Notes: generated from the letters alone by a model not told the origin. A DNA stretch of 64,000 nt from Pirellula staleyi DSM 6068 (GCF_000025185.1 NC_013720.1:806001-870000); one strand, 5' to 3'. Positions 24,326-31,899 are shown, numbered from the stretch's first letter. Translations and numbers: made by a program.

Positions 24326-24694
24326 TTATGTTGTGCCGCCAGTGGGCCGCTCTTCAAAAAGCTTTGCCATGCGGTCCCAATACTCACTGCCTTCACCGCC
24401 GCACCTGCAATGGAAATTCGGGTCTTCAGTGAAGCCGTGCGGACCCCAACCTTCGCCTACAAAAGTCGGACACGCGAAGTGCTCAAAGACTGTTTCGAGG
24501 TGATGGCGCGACTTCGCGTTGGCGCAAAGTCCCCAGTCAGAGTTGAACGGTGCGAAGAACGAGCATCCGCCGCATTGCTTCTCGCCGTTCTCGCAAGCGA
24601 TCCGAAGCGCGGGTTCGTCAAGCCACTTTGACGCGTAGAGGTTCCGGCTCGCGTCGTTCGACCAAGTGTTGGTGATGATGATGTTGACGTTCAT
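24326..24694 (-). CDS. Cysteine-rich hypothetical protein, probable metal-binding
   Basis: 122 residues from the ATG at 24694. Cysteines sit in ordered pairs: CGGCSFFAP (CxxC), DWGLCANAKSRHH, HFACPTF and FHCRCGGEGSEYW (CxC), together with several His. This suggests one or two zinc sites or an iron-sulfur site. The N-terminus (VNIIITNTWSNDASRNLYAS) is beta-like. I have seen this layout only as conserved hypothetical proteins and know no function. The start is 47 bp downstream, in the sense of transcription, of spacer copy A, which carries promoter-like boxes. Confidence 0.65.
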   Translation of the reverse strand: MNVNIIITNTWSNDASRNLYASKWLDEPALRIACENGEKQCGGCSFFAPFNSDWGLCANAKSRHHLETVFEHFACPTFVGEGWGPHGFTEDPNFHCRCGGEGSEYWDRMAKLFEERPTGGTT

Positions 24695-24740
24695 TGGCAC
24701 AACACAACAAAAGATAGACAGAATTCTGCATATTCAGTCG

Positions 24741-24911
24741 CATTATTGATTCTGCATATTTCTGGCAGTCAATGTCAACAAAATACCTGGAGGGGATATT
24801 TATTGAGGAGGAGGCGGGAGCGGAGAGGCGCATGAAAAAGCCGTGCGGGACGTTTGGGGGTGTCGCGCACGGCGGGGCTTGGTTGTGTCTGGTATGGGGC
24901 AGCTGACCTAC
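24741..24911 (-). repeat. Terminator-promoter spacer, copy A
   Basis: The core 24831-24911 reads CATGAAAAAGCCGTGCGGGA, then a loop, then CGCGCACGGCGGGG, and ends in AGCTGACCTAC. On the minus strand this is a GC-rich hairpin followed by TTTTT, a terminator for the gene ending at 24998. Beyond it, shared with copies C-E, are GTCAACAAAATAC and an ATTATTGATTCTGC block, which on the minus strand gives TTGACT and AATAAT boxes 19 bp apart, before the gene at 24694. Confidence 0.75.
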
Positions 24912-24997
24912 ATCATGGGAGGCGGGCGGGAGCCTGCGTTATGGAACTCGATTGGCATCCGCAGCGGCTGATGACTCCAATGCTTGGCAGGTTCGGC

Positions 24998-25342
24998 CTA
25001 TCGCTTGGTCCCGTTCACAAAAGTCTCTCCGGATGACTTAACGACGATTCTGTCGCCGGGCTTTAACTCCCCACCATCGGCGCCGTCGATTGTCAGTTTC
25101 CCATTTTCGATCCGGAGGTGATGAGTTTTACCCCAGCTGAAGTCGTAGAACTCTTCTGTCACCACCTTACCTTCGCCGCGGGAATTGGAGTGCAGCGACG
25201 CGCCGCCCTGCGTGTTTTCAATCTCCACGAAATATCGACCACCGTCCAAATCGTACTTCGCGTAACTCGGCAGCGAAGTGGATGGACCACAACCCGTCGC
25301 CAAGAGGCACAAAAACAGACTTACCGATTTCACACGACCCAT
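24998..25342 (-). CDS. Small lipoprotein of unknown function
   Basis: 114 residues from the ATG at 25342, preceded by AAGGA at 7 bp. The signal peptide ends in a lipobox-like LLATGC (MGRVKSVSLFLCLLATGCGP), so the mature protein should be lipid-anchored. The body is a small beta domain (YDLDGGRYFVEIENTQGGAS, HHLRIENGKLTIDGADGGEL, KPGDRIVVKSSGETFVNG). The function is unknown. Spacer copy A lies directly downstream and acts as its likely terminator. Confidence 0.7.
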   Translation of the reverse strand: MGRVKSVSLFLCLLATGCGPSTSLPSYAKYDLDGGRYFVEIENTQGGASLHSNSRGEGKVVTEEFYDFSWGKTHHLRIENGKLTIDGADGGELKPGDRIVVKSSGETFVNGTKR

Positions 25343-25453
25343 CACGCAATCCTTATTGAGGCCCAAAGTCAACCATCACCCGGCACGCGCGAGCAAGGCC
25401 ACCCTGTGAAACATGCCCGATCACTTGCTCGGGCGTAGGGCTTGGTTATTCAG

Positions 25454-26164
25454 TCAGTTCGAATTGTGCAGGTCTTTGAACCAGAACGAGATTGCCCTTT
25501 CATTCAGCCCGCAATCGGGCTTGTAGTGACGGAGTGGATGCGACGAATCCTTGGCGTAGAAATGCGATGGCATCACGGACTCACGAATATCGTAGGTGAC
25601 CCAACCATCAAAATAGGACGCTGCGTCCAGCTGAAAGATTCCGGCAATCGCCAGTGCTCCTAGGAAATCCTCGCGTTCAAACTTATTGCTTGGGAACAGT
25701 CCTTGAATAAGCTTTTGCAACTCACCTAGTTTGGCTCCATTGCGGTTTTGGAGTCGATTCAGCGTTTCAGTAAGCATACCGAAATCTTCATCCTTGGGGA
25801 CTGGTTTTTCAGTACTAGCAAACTGCTGGAGCGTGGTTAGGGATGTTTCCAGATAGTATGCACGTCCAAGATTGCCAACCAGGAGCCTCCCGCTGACCTT
25901 GGTCTTTGACGGTGATGGTAGACCGCAAATGAAGCAACTAGCGTCCGGACCAGCCTGAAACACCTGCGTAGGTGCGTACTCATGACGCGGCAGCTGACGG
26001 CAGACCGCGTATGCCGGAAGCACGCCGCGCCAATCAAGCCTCCGGCTCGAAAGGCTGGCAATAAATGCACGCGCGACGTCTATGCGATCCAATGCTTCAG
26101 CGGCATCAACACACGCGTCAACCAATTCATTATGCGTCATTGATCGAGCACTGGAGTCGTTCAC
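25454..26164 (-). CDS. Hypothetical protein with a zinc-like cysteine pair
   Basis: 236 residues from a GTG; an ATG 24 bp later (26140) is an alternative start. Soluble and mainly helical at the N-terminus (MTHNELVDACVDAAEALDRI), then a CFICG pair (DASCFICGLPSPSKTKVSGR), then helical again (RLQNRNGAKLGELQKLIQGL). The C-terminus is rich in aromatic residues (HYKPDCGLNERAISFWFKDL). No family is recognised. The layout (N-terminal helices, a single CxxC, no catalytic motif) resembles many immunity-type or island genes, but that is only an impression. Confidence 0.6.
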   Translation of the reverse strand: MNDSSARSMTHNELVDACVDAAEALDRIDVARAFIASLSSRRLDWRGVLPAYAVCRQLPRHEYAPTQVFQAGPDASCFICGLPSPSKTKVSGRLLVGNLGRAYYLETSLTTLQQFASTEKPVPKDEDFGMLTETLNRLQNRNGAKLGELQKLIQGLFPSNKFEREDFLGALAIAGIFQLDAASYFDGWVTYDIRESVMPSHFYAKDSSHPLRHYKPDCGLNERAISFWFKDLHNSN

Positions 26165-26247
26165 GCTATAAACTCAGCCTGGATAACCAATCGTAGACGA
26201 AAACCTGCCTGATCCACGCCCATAAGTATTTGGCAGATCACCGAGGA

Positions 26248-26388
26248 TGTCAATTGATTCTGTTCTTGGCGCAGGTTGATGGAGCCAAGGAGCGGATTTG
26301 CTCGGCACATGAAAAAGCCGTGCGGGACAATAGGAGGCGTCGCACACGGCGGGGATGGTTGTTGGTAGGTTCGGGGCAGCTGACCTAC
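26248..26388 (-). repeat. Terminator-promoter spacer, copy B
   Basis: The core 26308-26388 shares CATGAAAAAGCCGTGCGGGA, CACACGGCGGGGATGGTTGT, TGGTAGGTTCGGG and CAGCTGACCTAC with the other copies. Its right edge touches the break of the tlpA-like pseudogene. On the minus strand it is a hairpin plus TTTTT. A TGTCAA (TTGACA on minus) lies at 26248-26253, with a weak -10 box 18 bp on, upstream of the gene at 26164. Confidence 0.75.
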
Positions 26389-26398
26389 TCAACTGACC

Positions 26399-26542
26399 GC
26401 TGATGCGACGCTCCTCGCTGGCAAATCGCCGCGCAGCTCCCTCCAGCGAAGCATCCAACCCCTGCCCCCACAACGGACAACTCACCAGCACCGCCCAAAC
26501 CACCAGGACAACGGTCGCAACCCACTTCTCCCAGAATGACAT
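26399..26542 (-). pseudogene. 5' fragment of a TlpA-like gene, truncated at spacer B
   Basis: From the ATG at 26542, with AGGAGG 10 bp upstream, 48 codons encode MSFWEKWVATVVLVVWAVLV, then a stretch ending ASLEGAARRFASEERRIS. This parallels the start of the exported thioredoxin at 22530, which has signal peptide, then DSLAGAARRLAEAERQIK. After residue 48 the similarity ends and the frame reads into spacer B, giving a nonsense tail to 26174. The rest of the gene (helical region, WCAPC domain) is absent. It is therefore the leftover 5' end of a paralogue, cut within about 10 bp of the spacer's edge. Confidence 0.75.
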
Positions 26543-26586
26543 TAGCGACAATGCCTCCTAAAGGCCAAGCGACACAGCAAGTTGAA

Positions 26587-27303
26587 CTAACTCCGATCGA
26601 TCGCACTCCAACAACGACTGTTCAAGTTCGATTCAAAATAGGAGTCGATCACTTCCAACAGCGAACCTATCTCACAGAACGCTCCGTCTTCATGGCAAAA
26701 CGAAAACACCTTACTTCCTTCGGCCTTTCGGCGACGACCTTCAGCAAGCAGGTAGTCACCTGTATCCGTTCGGTAAAATGCCAGAGCATCTGCTAATTCA
26801 AGCGGCGATTCATCGTCTACCAAATCGAACGACCCAGCGTTGAAGTCCAAATCCCGCGATCGTACAAACTGGGAGGTGAGCAACGCATCATGGCTCTCTA
26901 GAATCCCATCCGTCGCGCGATAGACTTCGCTCAGGGGATAGGGGAGCAAATCAGCCCCGCCACCTGTTGGCAATCGAAAATTTCGCTGCCGCTTCACCTT
27001 GCCAGCGACGCCGCAAATCGTCACCTCTGCTTGTACTCGGCCAGCGAACTCTGCTCGATGCACGGTCAGTCCAAATCTGCCATCGTCGCACATCGCCCTG
27101 AGCCAACGTTGAAGTGAGTCTAGCTTGACGCTATCCGCAAGCTTGGCGATATAACTGGCCGGATCGGTGAGACATTCCCTATATCGCTCATCAACCAAAC
27201 TCTGAAACGGCTCTGGAATCGCAGCCACATCAATACCAGGAGGCACGAAAAGAGATTCGTCGCCATTAGCGTTGCGGAAAGTCTTGCAGCTGGGTTGGTT
27301 CAT
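26587..27303 (-). CDS. Hypothetical protein with a SUKH (SMI1/KNR4)-like C-terminal region
   Basis: 238 residues, ATG start. The C-terminal half (LPYPLSEVYRATDGILESHD, then LELADALAFYRTDTGDYLLA and FCEIGSLLEVIDSYFES) has the order seen in SMI1/KNR4 (SUKH) domains: an LP-x-LY-xx-DG opening, a mid beta segment with a Gly-Asp turn, and a closing helix. SUKH proteins often serve as immunity proteins to secreted toxins (family knowledge). No toxin is adjacent. The N-terminal half is unassigned. The SUKH call is by eye and tentative. Confidence 0.55.
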   Translation of the reverse strand: MNQPSCKTFRNANGDESLFVPPGIDVAAIPEPFQSLVDERYRECLTDPASYIAKLADSVKLDSLQRWLRAMCDDGRFGLTVHRAEFAGRVQAEVTICGVAGKVKRQRNFRLPTGGGADLLPYPLSEVYRATDGILESHDALLTSQFVRSRDLDFNAGSFDLVDDESPLELADALAFYRTDTGDYLLAEGRRRKAEGSKVFSFCHEDGAFCEIGSLLEVIDSYFESNLNSRCWSAIDRS

Positions 27304-27408
27304 TTCAGATACCAGATCACATTATTCGACCGATCTCTACATCTACCACTTCACCAATCGTTCTATATCCCCAACCCAGCGATATCAACAACTGGCAATC
27401 AACGACAG

Positions 27409-27807
27409 CTACCTTGAGTCGAATATCCACTGGCGGCAAGCTGCGACGCAGGCAGGACAGACGATCGTCCAAAACCCCTGGCCAAAAGGAAATTGTTCCT
27501 CGCGAACTGGACCGAAAGATAGAAAGCCGTTACCGGGAATCGCCTGACCATCTTCCAGCGGCAAATGGTGGACATCGCACCAAAGAAGTGCGTCCTGGAT
27601 TGGGCCTAAGTCTTGAGGCACTCCCGCGTACTGTTGGCTGAATTGATCCCAAAGCTGCTTCTGCCAGAAGCGGAGATCCGCGCGACGTTGCCGGTACGAA
27701 AGGGATGACTCTGACTGTTTATCAGCGCGCAACTGCAATGCAAAACGCCGGGCCTTGGTTGGTCCAGCATAGTCCCTAAACAAAGTGCGAAGTTCTTCTG
27801 CGGTCAT
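27409..27807 (-). CDS. Hypothetical protein with Cys/His-rich region
   Basis: 132 residues, ATG start. The N-terminus is a basic helix (MTAEELRTLFRDYAGPTKAR, then RFALQLRADKQSESSLSY). The C-terminal half has WCDVHHLPLEDG and, later, IVCPACVAACRQW, a set of four Cys and two His that could bind zinc. No family is recognised. It precedes the SUKH-like gene on the same strand with a gap of about 100 bp that shows no spacer copy. Confidence 0.6.
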   Translation of the reverse strand: MTAEELRTLFRDYAGPTKARRFALQLRADKQSESSLSYRQRRADLRFWQKQLWDQFSQQYAGVPQDLGPIQDALLWCDVHHLPLEDGQAIPGNGFLSFGPVREEQFPFGQGFWTIVCPACVAACRQWIFDSR

Positions 27808-27904
27808 ATTGGGTAGGTGAAGTTGGCATTACCGAGTGAAACGCGTCAACCCGGCCATTTCCGGGTCGCGTTCAACCGTAAGTTATCGGGTGTTGTTTCG
27901 CAGC

Positions 27905-28633
27905 CTACGCAGTGGCAGTGGCAACTTCGCCGGAGTCGCAGTCGAGCACGATGACTCCTTCCTCCTTATCGTCAAGCTGTGCCACCATATTCCCAGCCCG
28001 ATCCCAAACGGCCGAACCCCCTGCGCATTCCGCCCCATCGAGCAGACCAAGGCAATTCGAGAGGAGTGTCGGCATACTCAATTCAGTGGCGATTTGCGAA
28101 AGCCTGTGGCTGGCTTGCTTCACGCCTTCAGCCGTTTTCGCTGCACTGGCCACATAAACTGTGGCACCTGCTTGATGCGCCCCAGTCGCATGCTGTGGCA
28201 CCGACAGTTCAAAACAAATTGCCAGTTCTACCGGTGGCTCGTCCAGCAGGAGACTCGGCGAACCTCTTCCAGGCTGAAAGAAAGGAACCTCGTCGGGATG
28301 GAGATAGCTCTTGGAATACACGAGAGGCGGGAGGACTGGGCGAAATAGAAAGGTTGAGATACAAGGGAGGTCTCCGGTGTCGAGCGGAGCCCCGACGCCA
28401 AGAGAGATACCGCTTGCATTGCAGATCGCCTGCAGAGGCTGCAAGCGCGTGTCGCTCGGCAAACACGCGAATTCGCCAGCCAGTTTGGGTTCATACCCGG
28501 TGAGCGACAGCTCGGGAAAGATGACGAGCTGAGCACCCAGACTTGCGGCAGCTGCTGTCAAAGCAAGATGTCGATCGATATTGCGCCCCACCGCCCCGAC
28601 AACAGGCCTCAATTGCACAACGGCCAGCTTCAC
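27905..28633 (-). CDS. Carbon-nitrogen hydrolase (nitrilase superfamily)
   Basis: 242 residues from a GTG. The catalytic triad of the superfamily is visible: Glu41 in VIFPELSLTGYE, Lys108 in VYSKSYLHPDE and Cys140 in LAICFELSVP. It is shorter than typical amidases (260-300). The substrate is unknown: the superfamily includes omega-amidases, carbamoylases and amidases. It is the one clear metabolic enzyme inside the island of hypothetical genes, and the triad looks intact. GTG is preceded by a modest AGGTGA. It lies about 100 bp upstream of the 27409-27807 gene on the same strand. Confidence 0.85.
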   Translation of the reverse strand: MKLAVVQLRPVVGAVGRNIDRHLALTAAAASLGAQLVIFPELSLTGYEPKLAGEFACLPSDTRLQPLQAICNASGISLGVGAPLDTGDLPCISTFLFRPVLPPLVYSKSYLHPDEVPFFQPGRGSPSLLLDEPPVELAICFELSVPQHATGAHQAGATVYVASAAKTAEGVKQASHRLSQIATELSMPTLLSNCLGLLDGAECAGGSAVWDRAGNMVAQLDDKEEGVIVLDCDSGEVATATA

Positions 28634-28681
28634 AGTTCACCTAATTCCTGGCGGCAGAACGGATCGACGTTCAGCGATTGG

Positions 28682-29086
28682 TTATACGACTGGCCGCGCC
28701 CCCGTGAAAAGCCCCTTCAGCTTCTCAAGCTGTTGCACAAGACCAGTGACAGGCAGATCGCCCCCGAAGCAGGCAAGCGACGATTGGAGGTTGGTTGCAA
28801 GGTAGTTCAGTGGCACAGCATCGCCAAACGATTCGATTCGCACACGAGCACCTTCCAGCAGTTTCAGAAACGCACTCTCACGGGCCTGATCGCCGTCGAA
28901 GTACGCATCAAAATCCTTACCGATATAGACACCTGGTCCGACCCAGTCCCATCCGCAAGCGAATGCTGCAAGCTCGGAATTGTCGCAGGCCTCAGCCTCT
29001 GAAAGCAAGAAGTGACGGATTACCCACAAATCCATGTCGTGGATTATCGCATGACGGTCGCGGTACTTAATGATTTCGTGGCCCAC
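28682..29086 (-). CDS. Hypothetical protein
   Basis: 134 residues if started at the GTG at 29086, with GGAGG 5 bp upstream; the GTG at 29089 is too close to that site, and an ATG at 29035 is an alternative. Soluble, with acidic and aromatic content (DMDLWVIRHFLLSEAEACDN, CGWDWVGPGVYIGKDFDAYF). The closing half is helical (LQSSLACFGGDLPVTGLVQQ). No known family or motif. It is spaced 48 bp upstream of the nitrilase gene's start, so they may share a transcript. Confidence 0.6.
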   Translation of the reverse strand: MGHEIIKYRDRHAIIHDMDLWVIRHFLLSEAEACDNSELAAFACGWDWVGPGVYIGKDFDAYFDGDQARESAFLKLLEGARVRIESFGDAVPLNYLATNLQSSLACFGGDLPVTGLVQQLEKLKGLFTGARPVV

Positions 29087-29181
29087 CACCCCTCCAGCCT
29101 AATAACGAAACAACTTCACCCGCGAAGCCGATCACTTTGCAAACACCCAACATCACTGCCATGGTCTCATGCAACGACTTA

Positions 29182-29604
29182 CTAGATGGCTCGATTGCGA
29201 GTTTCGTCTCGATGGAGGTTTGCCAAACGAACGATACTGGATATTACGCCTTCGTAGTTCGCTCGACTGAACGCAAACTCTGCTGAAGGCGCGATGCTGG
29301 AGCGACTATCCGAAAAGTCCTTGAAAGATACGTGATCGGCAGCATAAATCACGCGACATTTTGCGTGGCCACATCCATATTCTCCACACTTACATACCGC
29401 GATCAACCGTATGTCGGCTTCGACTGGAATCTCGCCAGGATAGGGTGGAATAGTCGGCAGATCGGCATCGATGTATCGCTGAGGAATAAATGTCCCTGGC
29501 GCGACGACGAGTTCTCCAAGAGGTCGCTCGTCAACCTGAAGTTCAAATGCCACATCACCACAATCATCCACGACTCGAAAGCTAAGTCGATTCAATATTG
29601 TCAC
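29182..29604 (-). CDS. Hypothetical protein with a Cys-rich knuckle
   Basis: About 140 residues from the GTG at 29604 (TTG at 29598 also possible). The open frame extends to 29967, but that part is spacer copy C read through and is not protein-like, so the start is placed just after the spacer. The central segment AVCKCGEYGCGHAKCRVIYA holds four Cys and one His, a compact zinc-knuckle-like site. Around it are beta strands (FELQVDERPLGELVVAPG, HVSFKDFSDSRSS). Similar short proteins with CxCGxxGCG occur as conserved hypotheticals. No strong ribosome-binding site is visible. Confidence 0.6.
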   Translation of the reverse strand: MTILNRLSFRVVDDCGDVAFELQVDERPLGELVVAPGTFIPQRYIDADLPTIPPYPGEIPVEADIRLIAVCKCGEYGCGHAKCRVIYAADHVSFKDFSDSRSSIAPSAEFAFSRANYEGVISSIVRLANLHRDETRNRAI

Positions 29605-29638
29605 CCAACAAATAATTGGCAGAGTTCTATAGATCCCA

Positions 29639-29795
29639 CTGCAATATTGATTCTGCAGATTGCAGAGGGCTGTCAACAAAATACCTTCTTGGGCAGCTTT
29701 GTTTCCCAAAAATACAGGATTGCACAGCACATGAAAGATCCGTGCGCGACGAATGCGTATTGTGAAGCGCGGCAGGAATTGGCTCTTGTCGGTAA
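29639..29795 (-). repeat. Terminator-promoter spacer, copy C (degenerate)
   Basis: It keeps ATTGATTCTGCAGATTG, CTGTCAACAAAATACC and GCACATGAAAGATCCGTGCG, but the hairpin and right end have decayed (GAAGCGCGGCAGGAATTGGC). It lies between the stop of 29828-30226 and the start of 29182-29604, the same relative position as copies A, D and E. Confidence 0.65.
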
Positions 29796-29827
29796 GGGGG
29801 GACTTACATCCAGAGCTTGGGCGTGTG

Positions 29828-30226
29828 TCAATCGTCCGTAATGATCGTTCCCTTCTCCCAGAACTCCTCGAGCTTCCGCCAGTACCGCAACGAGACGGGG
29901 CGTAGAAATTCAAGGAACTGGTCTGGCTTGGTTTGGGAATGCAGGGATGTGTTCTGAAGACTTTCAAGGATTCCTGTCGTTGCCGCTTCGCGAACGTACT
30001 TATCGCCCTCGATATGCAAGCGTTCGATCATTTCAAATGCTGCTTGGAGCCGTAGTCGGTCCGCCGTTTCAAGTAGTGAAATCACATATTGAGCGAAACC
30101 ACCGAGTGCAAGGTAGTAGGGTATTTCCGATTCGTCTTTCCACTCGGCGACGAATGCGTCATAGTCCGCCGCAAATGCCGGGCACGATGAAACAATGGCC
30201 TGCATCATCTCTGCTCGGTCGATCAT
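29828..30226 (-). CDS. Hypothetical helical protein
   Basis: 132 residues from the ATG at 30226; a GTG directly before it (30229) is too near the GGAAG. It is almost all helical and acidic: MMQAIVSSCPAFAADYDAFV, then YYLALGGFAQYVISLLETAD, MIERLHIEGDKYVREAATTG and RYWRKLEEFWEKG. This periodicity recalls small immunity-like helical proteins that are frequent in planctomycete and cyanobacterial islands; I do not know a function. It sits alone between spacer copies C and D, one gene per interval. Confidence 0.6.
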   Translation of the reverse strand: MIDRAEMMQAIVSSCPAFAADYDAFVAEWKDESEIPYYLALGGFAQYVISLLETADRLRLQAAFEMIERLHIEGDKYVREAATTGILESLQNTSLHSQTKPDQFLEFLRPVSLRYWRKLEEFWEKGTIITDD

Positions 30227-30285
30227 CACGCTTCCGCCGCCCTACACCAAACAACAACTAGAAACACAAGCCTACCCATTCCACC

Positions 30286-30453
30286 GCATTGATTATTCTG
30301 CCGCTCGTGATGGTGTGTCAACAAAATACGCTTTTGGGACACTTTGCTCCGTGAAAAGCAAGATTGCATCGGCGCATGAAAAAGCCGTGCGGGACGATTG
30401 GGTCGTCGCGAACAGCGGGGATGGTTGTTGGTAGGTTCGGGCTAGTGACCTAC
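30286..30453 (-). repeat. Terminator-promoter spacer, copy D
   Basis: It contains ATTGATTATTCTG, GTCAACAAAATAC, GCGCATGAAAAAGCCGTGCG, ATTGGGTCGTCGCG and GGGATGGTTGTTGGTAGGTT, ending GTGACCTAC. The minus strand gives a hairpin followed by TTTTT just past the stop of 30527-31585. The rest of 30230-30526 is featureless. Confidence 0.8.
30292..30321 (-). promoter_or_regulatory. Promoter-like boxes inside spacer D
   Basis: On the minus strand TTGACA (30321-30316) is followed after 18 bp by AATAAT (30297-30292), matching consensus at 6/6 and 5/6. It points at the gene starting at 30226. Confidence 0.55.
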
Positions 30454-30526
30454 AAGGTTGGGGAGAGCTGATATTAAACGCAGCAATTCACAGCGAGAAC
30501 ACGTCGTGCATCGCTCAGTCAAGTCC

Positions 30527-31585
30527 CTACTTGGCGACTGGAACGAAAGATCGATACACCGCAATCGGGTGGACTGTCACATTCGGATATCGTGAGTAAC
30601 GCATGAATGCTTCAAGATTGTCCATCGCTGAGAAGATCGCCCTGAACCCACGCTCAAACGCCACCTGCTCAGCCGATTCATCTGCTGACTCTTGAAACTC
30701 TGCCATTGGATCAAAAGCGGTTTCTGTCGACAAATCTGGAATCGACGTTAACAGTCCAAAGACTGTTAACGGTACATTCGGACGATTGCCGTATCCATAG
30801 AGTAGATGCTCTGGATCCTGATCTACAAAGCAGTCTCGCTTGAGATTACACAACACTTGAAAAGATGGGCAGGAAGGGAATGGATACACGCGGAAGTTGA
30901 TTCTGGAGGCCATAAAGGTGTTAATCCAGAGCTTGATACCGTTGAGGAGCCACTTTTCCACACCAAGGATTTGAGGGGCCGTAAGCGATTGGAGCGTCGC
31001 CTCCATAGATTTTAGTTGCTGGGTTTTCACTGACCTCTTGTTACGGTCACGTTCTCCATTTGCTTGCAATCGCATTGTTTCAATATTGTTCTGAAGCTCC
31101 TTATACTCAGGCGATTGCTTAACCGACTGCATGCTGCATTCAGAAATAAAATTGACTATTTCATTGAACTTCTCGCTGATCCCCAGGATTCGAGGATAGT
31201 CCTCGATAACGCTAGCCCCCGAAGCCTTTACGTATGGGTGAAAACAGATTGCTTCGCGAATTGCTGCTGGATTGGATTCTTGGTGATCCAAAGTCGTCAT
31301 GAGATCCACTACTAAACCAGCATCAGTTAGTGCGTTGTCAACTGAATTCAGAACGTCATGGTGAAGAATTTTTGATTCCAAGACGGATCTTTTTCCCGTG
31401 TAGTCAACTCCAAGATTTGCCTCCGCCACTTTAGGGATTCCAAACGACACAGCTGCCTTTTGGCCGCGGCCCACGTCATCAGAAATGGAAACTTTCTCGC
31501 GCAACCCTCCCTCGAACTGACTCCAAATAGATGCTGCTTTTTCAAAGTCTAAATAGAGCAGATCGCGTATGTCTTGGTGCAGCAT
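30527..31585 (-). CDS. Hypothetical protein resembling DUF6414
   Basis: 352 residues from the ATG at 31585. The open frame reaches 31651, but that region is the -10 part of spacer E, so the shorter start is chosen. The N-terminus (MLHQDIRDLLYLDFEKAASI then WSQFEGG) has the YLD-x-E/K and SQ-xx-G pattern of DUF6414-like proteins, followed by a Gly/Ala-rich segment and helices (HHDVLNSVDNALTDAGLVVD). A central lysine-rich coiled-coil (NIETMRLQANGERDRNKRSV) and an acidic C-terminal half follow. Function unknown; relatives occur in variable islands. GC is clearly lower than in ppdK next door, which suggests acquisition. Confidence 0.6.
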   Translation of the reverse strand: MLHQDIRDLLYLDFEKAASIWSQFEGGLREKVSISDDVGRGQKAAVSFGIPKVAEANLGVDYTGKRSVLESKILHHDVLNSVDNALTDAGLVVDLMTTLDHQESNPAAIREAICFHPYVKASGASVIEDYPRILGISEKFNEIVNFISECSMQSVKQSPEYKELQNNIETMRLQANGERDRNKRSVKTQQLKSMEATLQSLTAPQILGVEKWLLNGIKLWINTFMASRINFRVYPFPSCPSFQVLCNLKRDCFVDQDPEHLLYGYGNRPNVPLTVFGLLTSIPDLSTETAFDPMAEFQESADESAEQVAFERGFRAIFSAMDNLEAFMRYSRYPNVTVHPIAVYRSFVPVAK

Positions 31586-31635
31586 TTGATTGCATATAAC
31601 GAATAGAAGGGAGAATTTAGCGGATCCAAGCCCGG

Positions 31636-31799
31636 GAATTATTCTATACATCCTGGGGGGGTCAACGAAATACTACTGAGGAGAGTTTTTTGTTTAGGAA
31701 AGACGCAATTTGCTCGGCGCATGAAAAAGCCGTGCGGGACGATTGGGTCGTCGCGCACGGCGGGGATGGTTGTTGGTAGGTTCGGGCTAGATAACCTAC
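31636..31799 (-). repeat. Terminator-promoter spacer, copy E
   Basis: The core 31720-31799 is almost identical to copy D (GCATGAAAAAGCCGTGCGGG, CGATTGGGTCGTCGCGCACG, GCGGGGATGGTTGTTGGTAG). On the minus strand the stem CCGTGCG/CGCACGG with an inner GACGA/TCGTC stem is followed by TTTTT, downstream of ppdK. It continues to GGTCAACGAAATAC and AATTATTCTATAC before the next gene. Confidence 0.8.
31638..31665 (-). promoter_or_regulatory. Promoter-like boxes inside spacer E
   Basis: The minus strand shows TTGACC (31665-31660), 16 bp, then AATAAT (31643-31638). It would drive the DUF6414-like gene starting at 31585. Confidence 0.5.
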
Positions 31800-31824
31800 T
31801 TTATGGGTAGCAGGCGGCAGGGGA

Positions 31825-31847
31825 CACTGCTGGACAAGCCAGCAGTG
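31825..31847. repeat. Intergenic hairpin family R1
   Basis: CACTGCTGG and CCAGCAGTG around ACAAG; followed by CCACCC, as in the copy at 59508-59530. Confidence 0.8.
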
Positions 31848-31899
31848 CCACCCACAATTCGTCAGTGCATCCAAAAGTTGGTGTTTGTCGTTGATTGTT

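Noticed and set aside
24832-24906. Small plus-strand ORF starting MKKPCGT inside spacer A, repeated in B, D and E
   Set aside because: It is preceded by purine-rich sequence in copy A, but the frame shifts and end points differ between copies (MKKPCGTFGG versus MKKPCGTIGSS), while the hairpin is kept. The conserved unit is RNA or DNA structure, not a peptide.
26174-26398. C-terminal part of the 125-codon frame at 26174-26551
   Set aside because: It is the spacer sequence read in frame after the tlpA-like break, not a real domain.
29605-29967. N-terminal extension of the 29182-29604 gene
   Set aside because: The extended frame is a translation of spacer copy C and lacks protein character.
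24694-31799. Integron attC sites
   Set aside because: The repeats do not show GTTRRRY/RYYYAAC core sites or attC layout, and no integrase gene is in the window.
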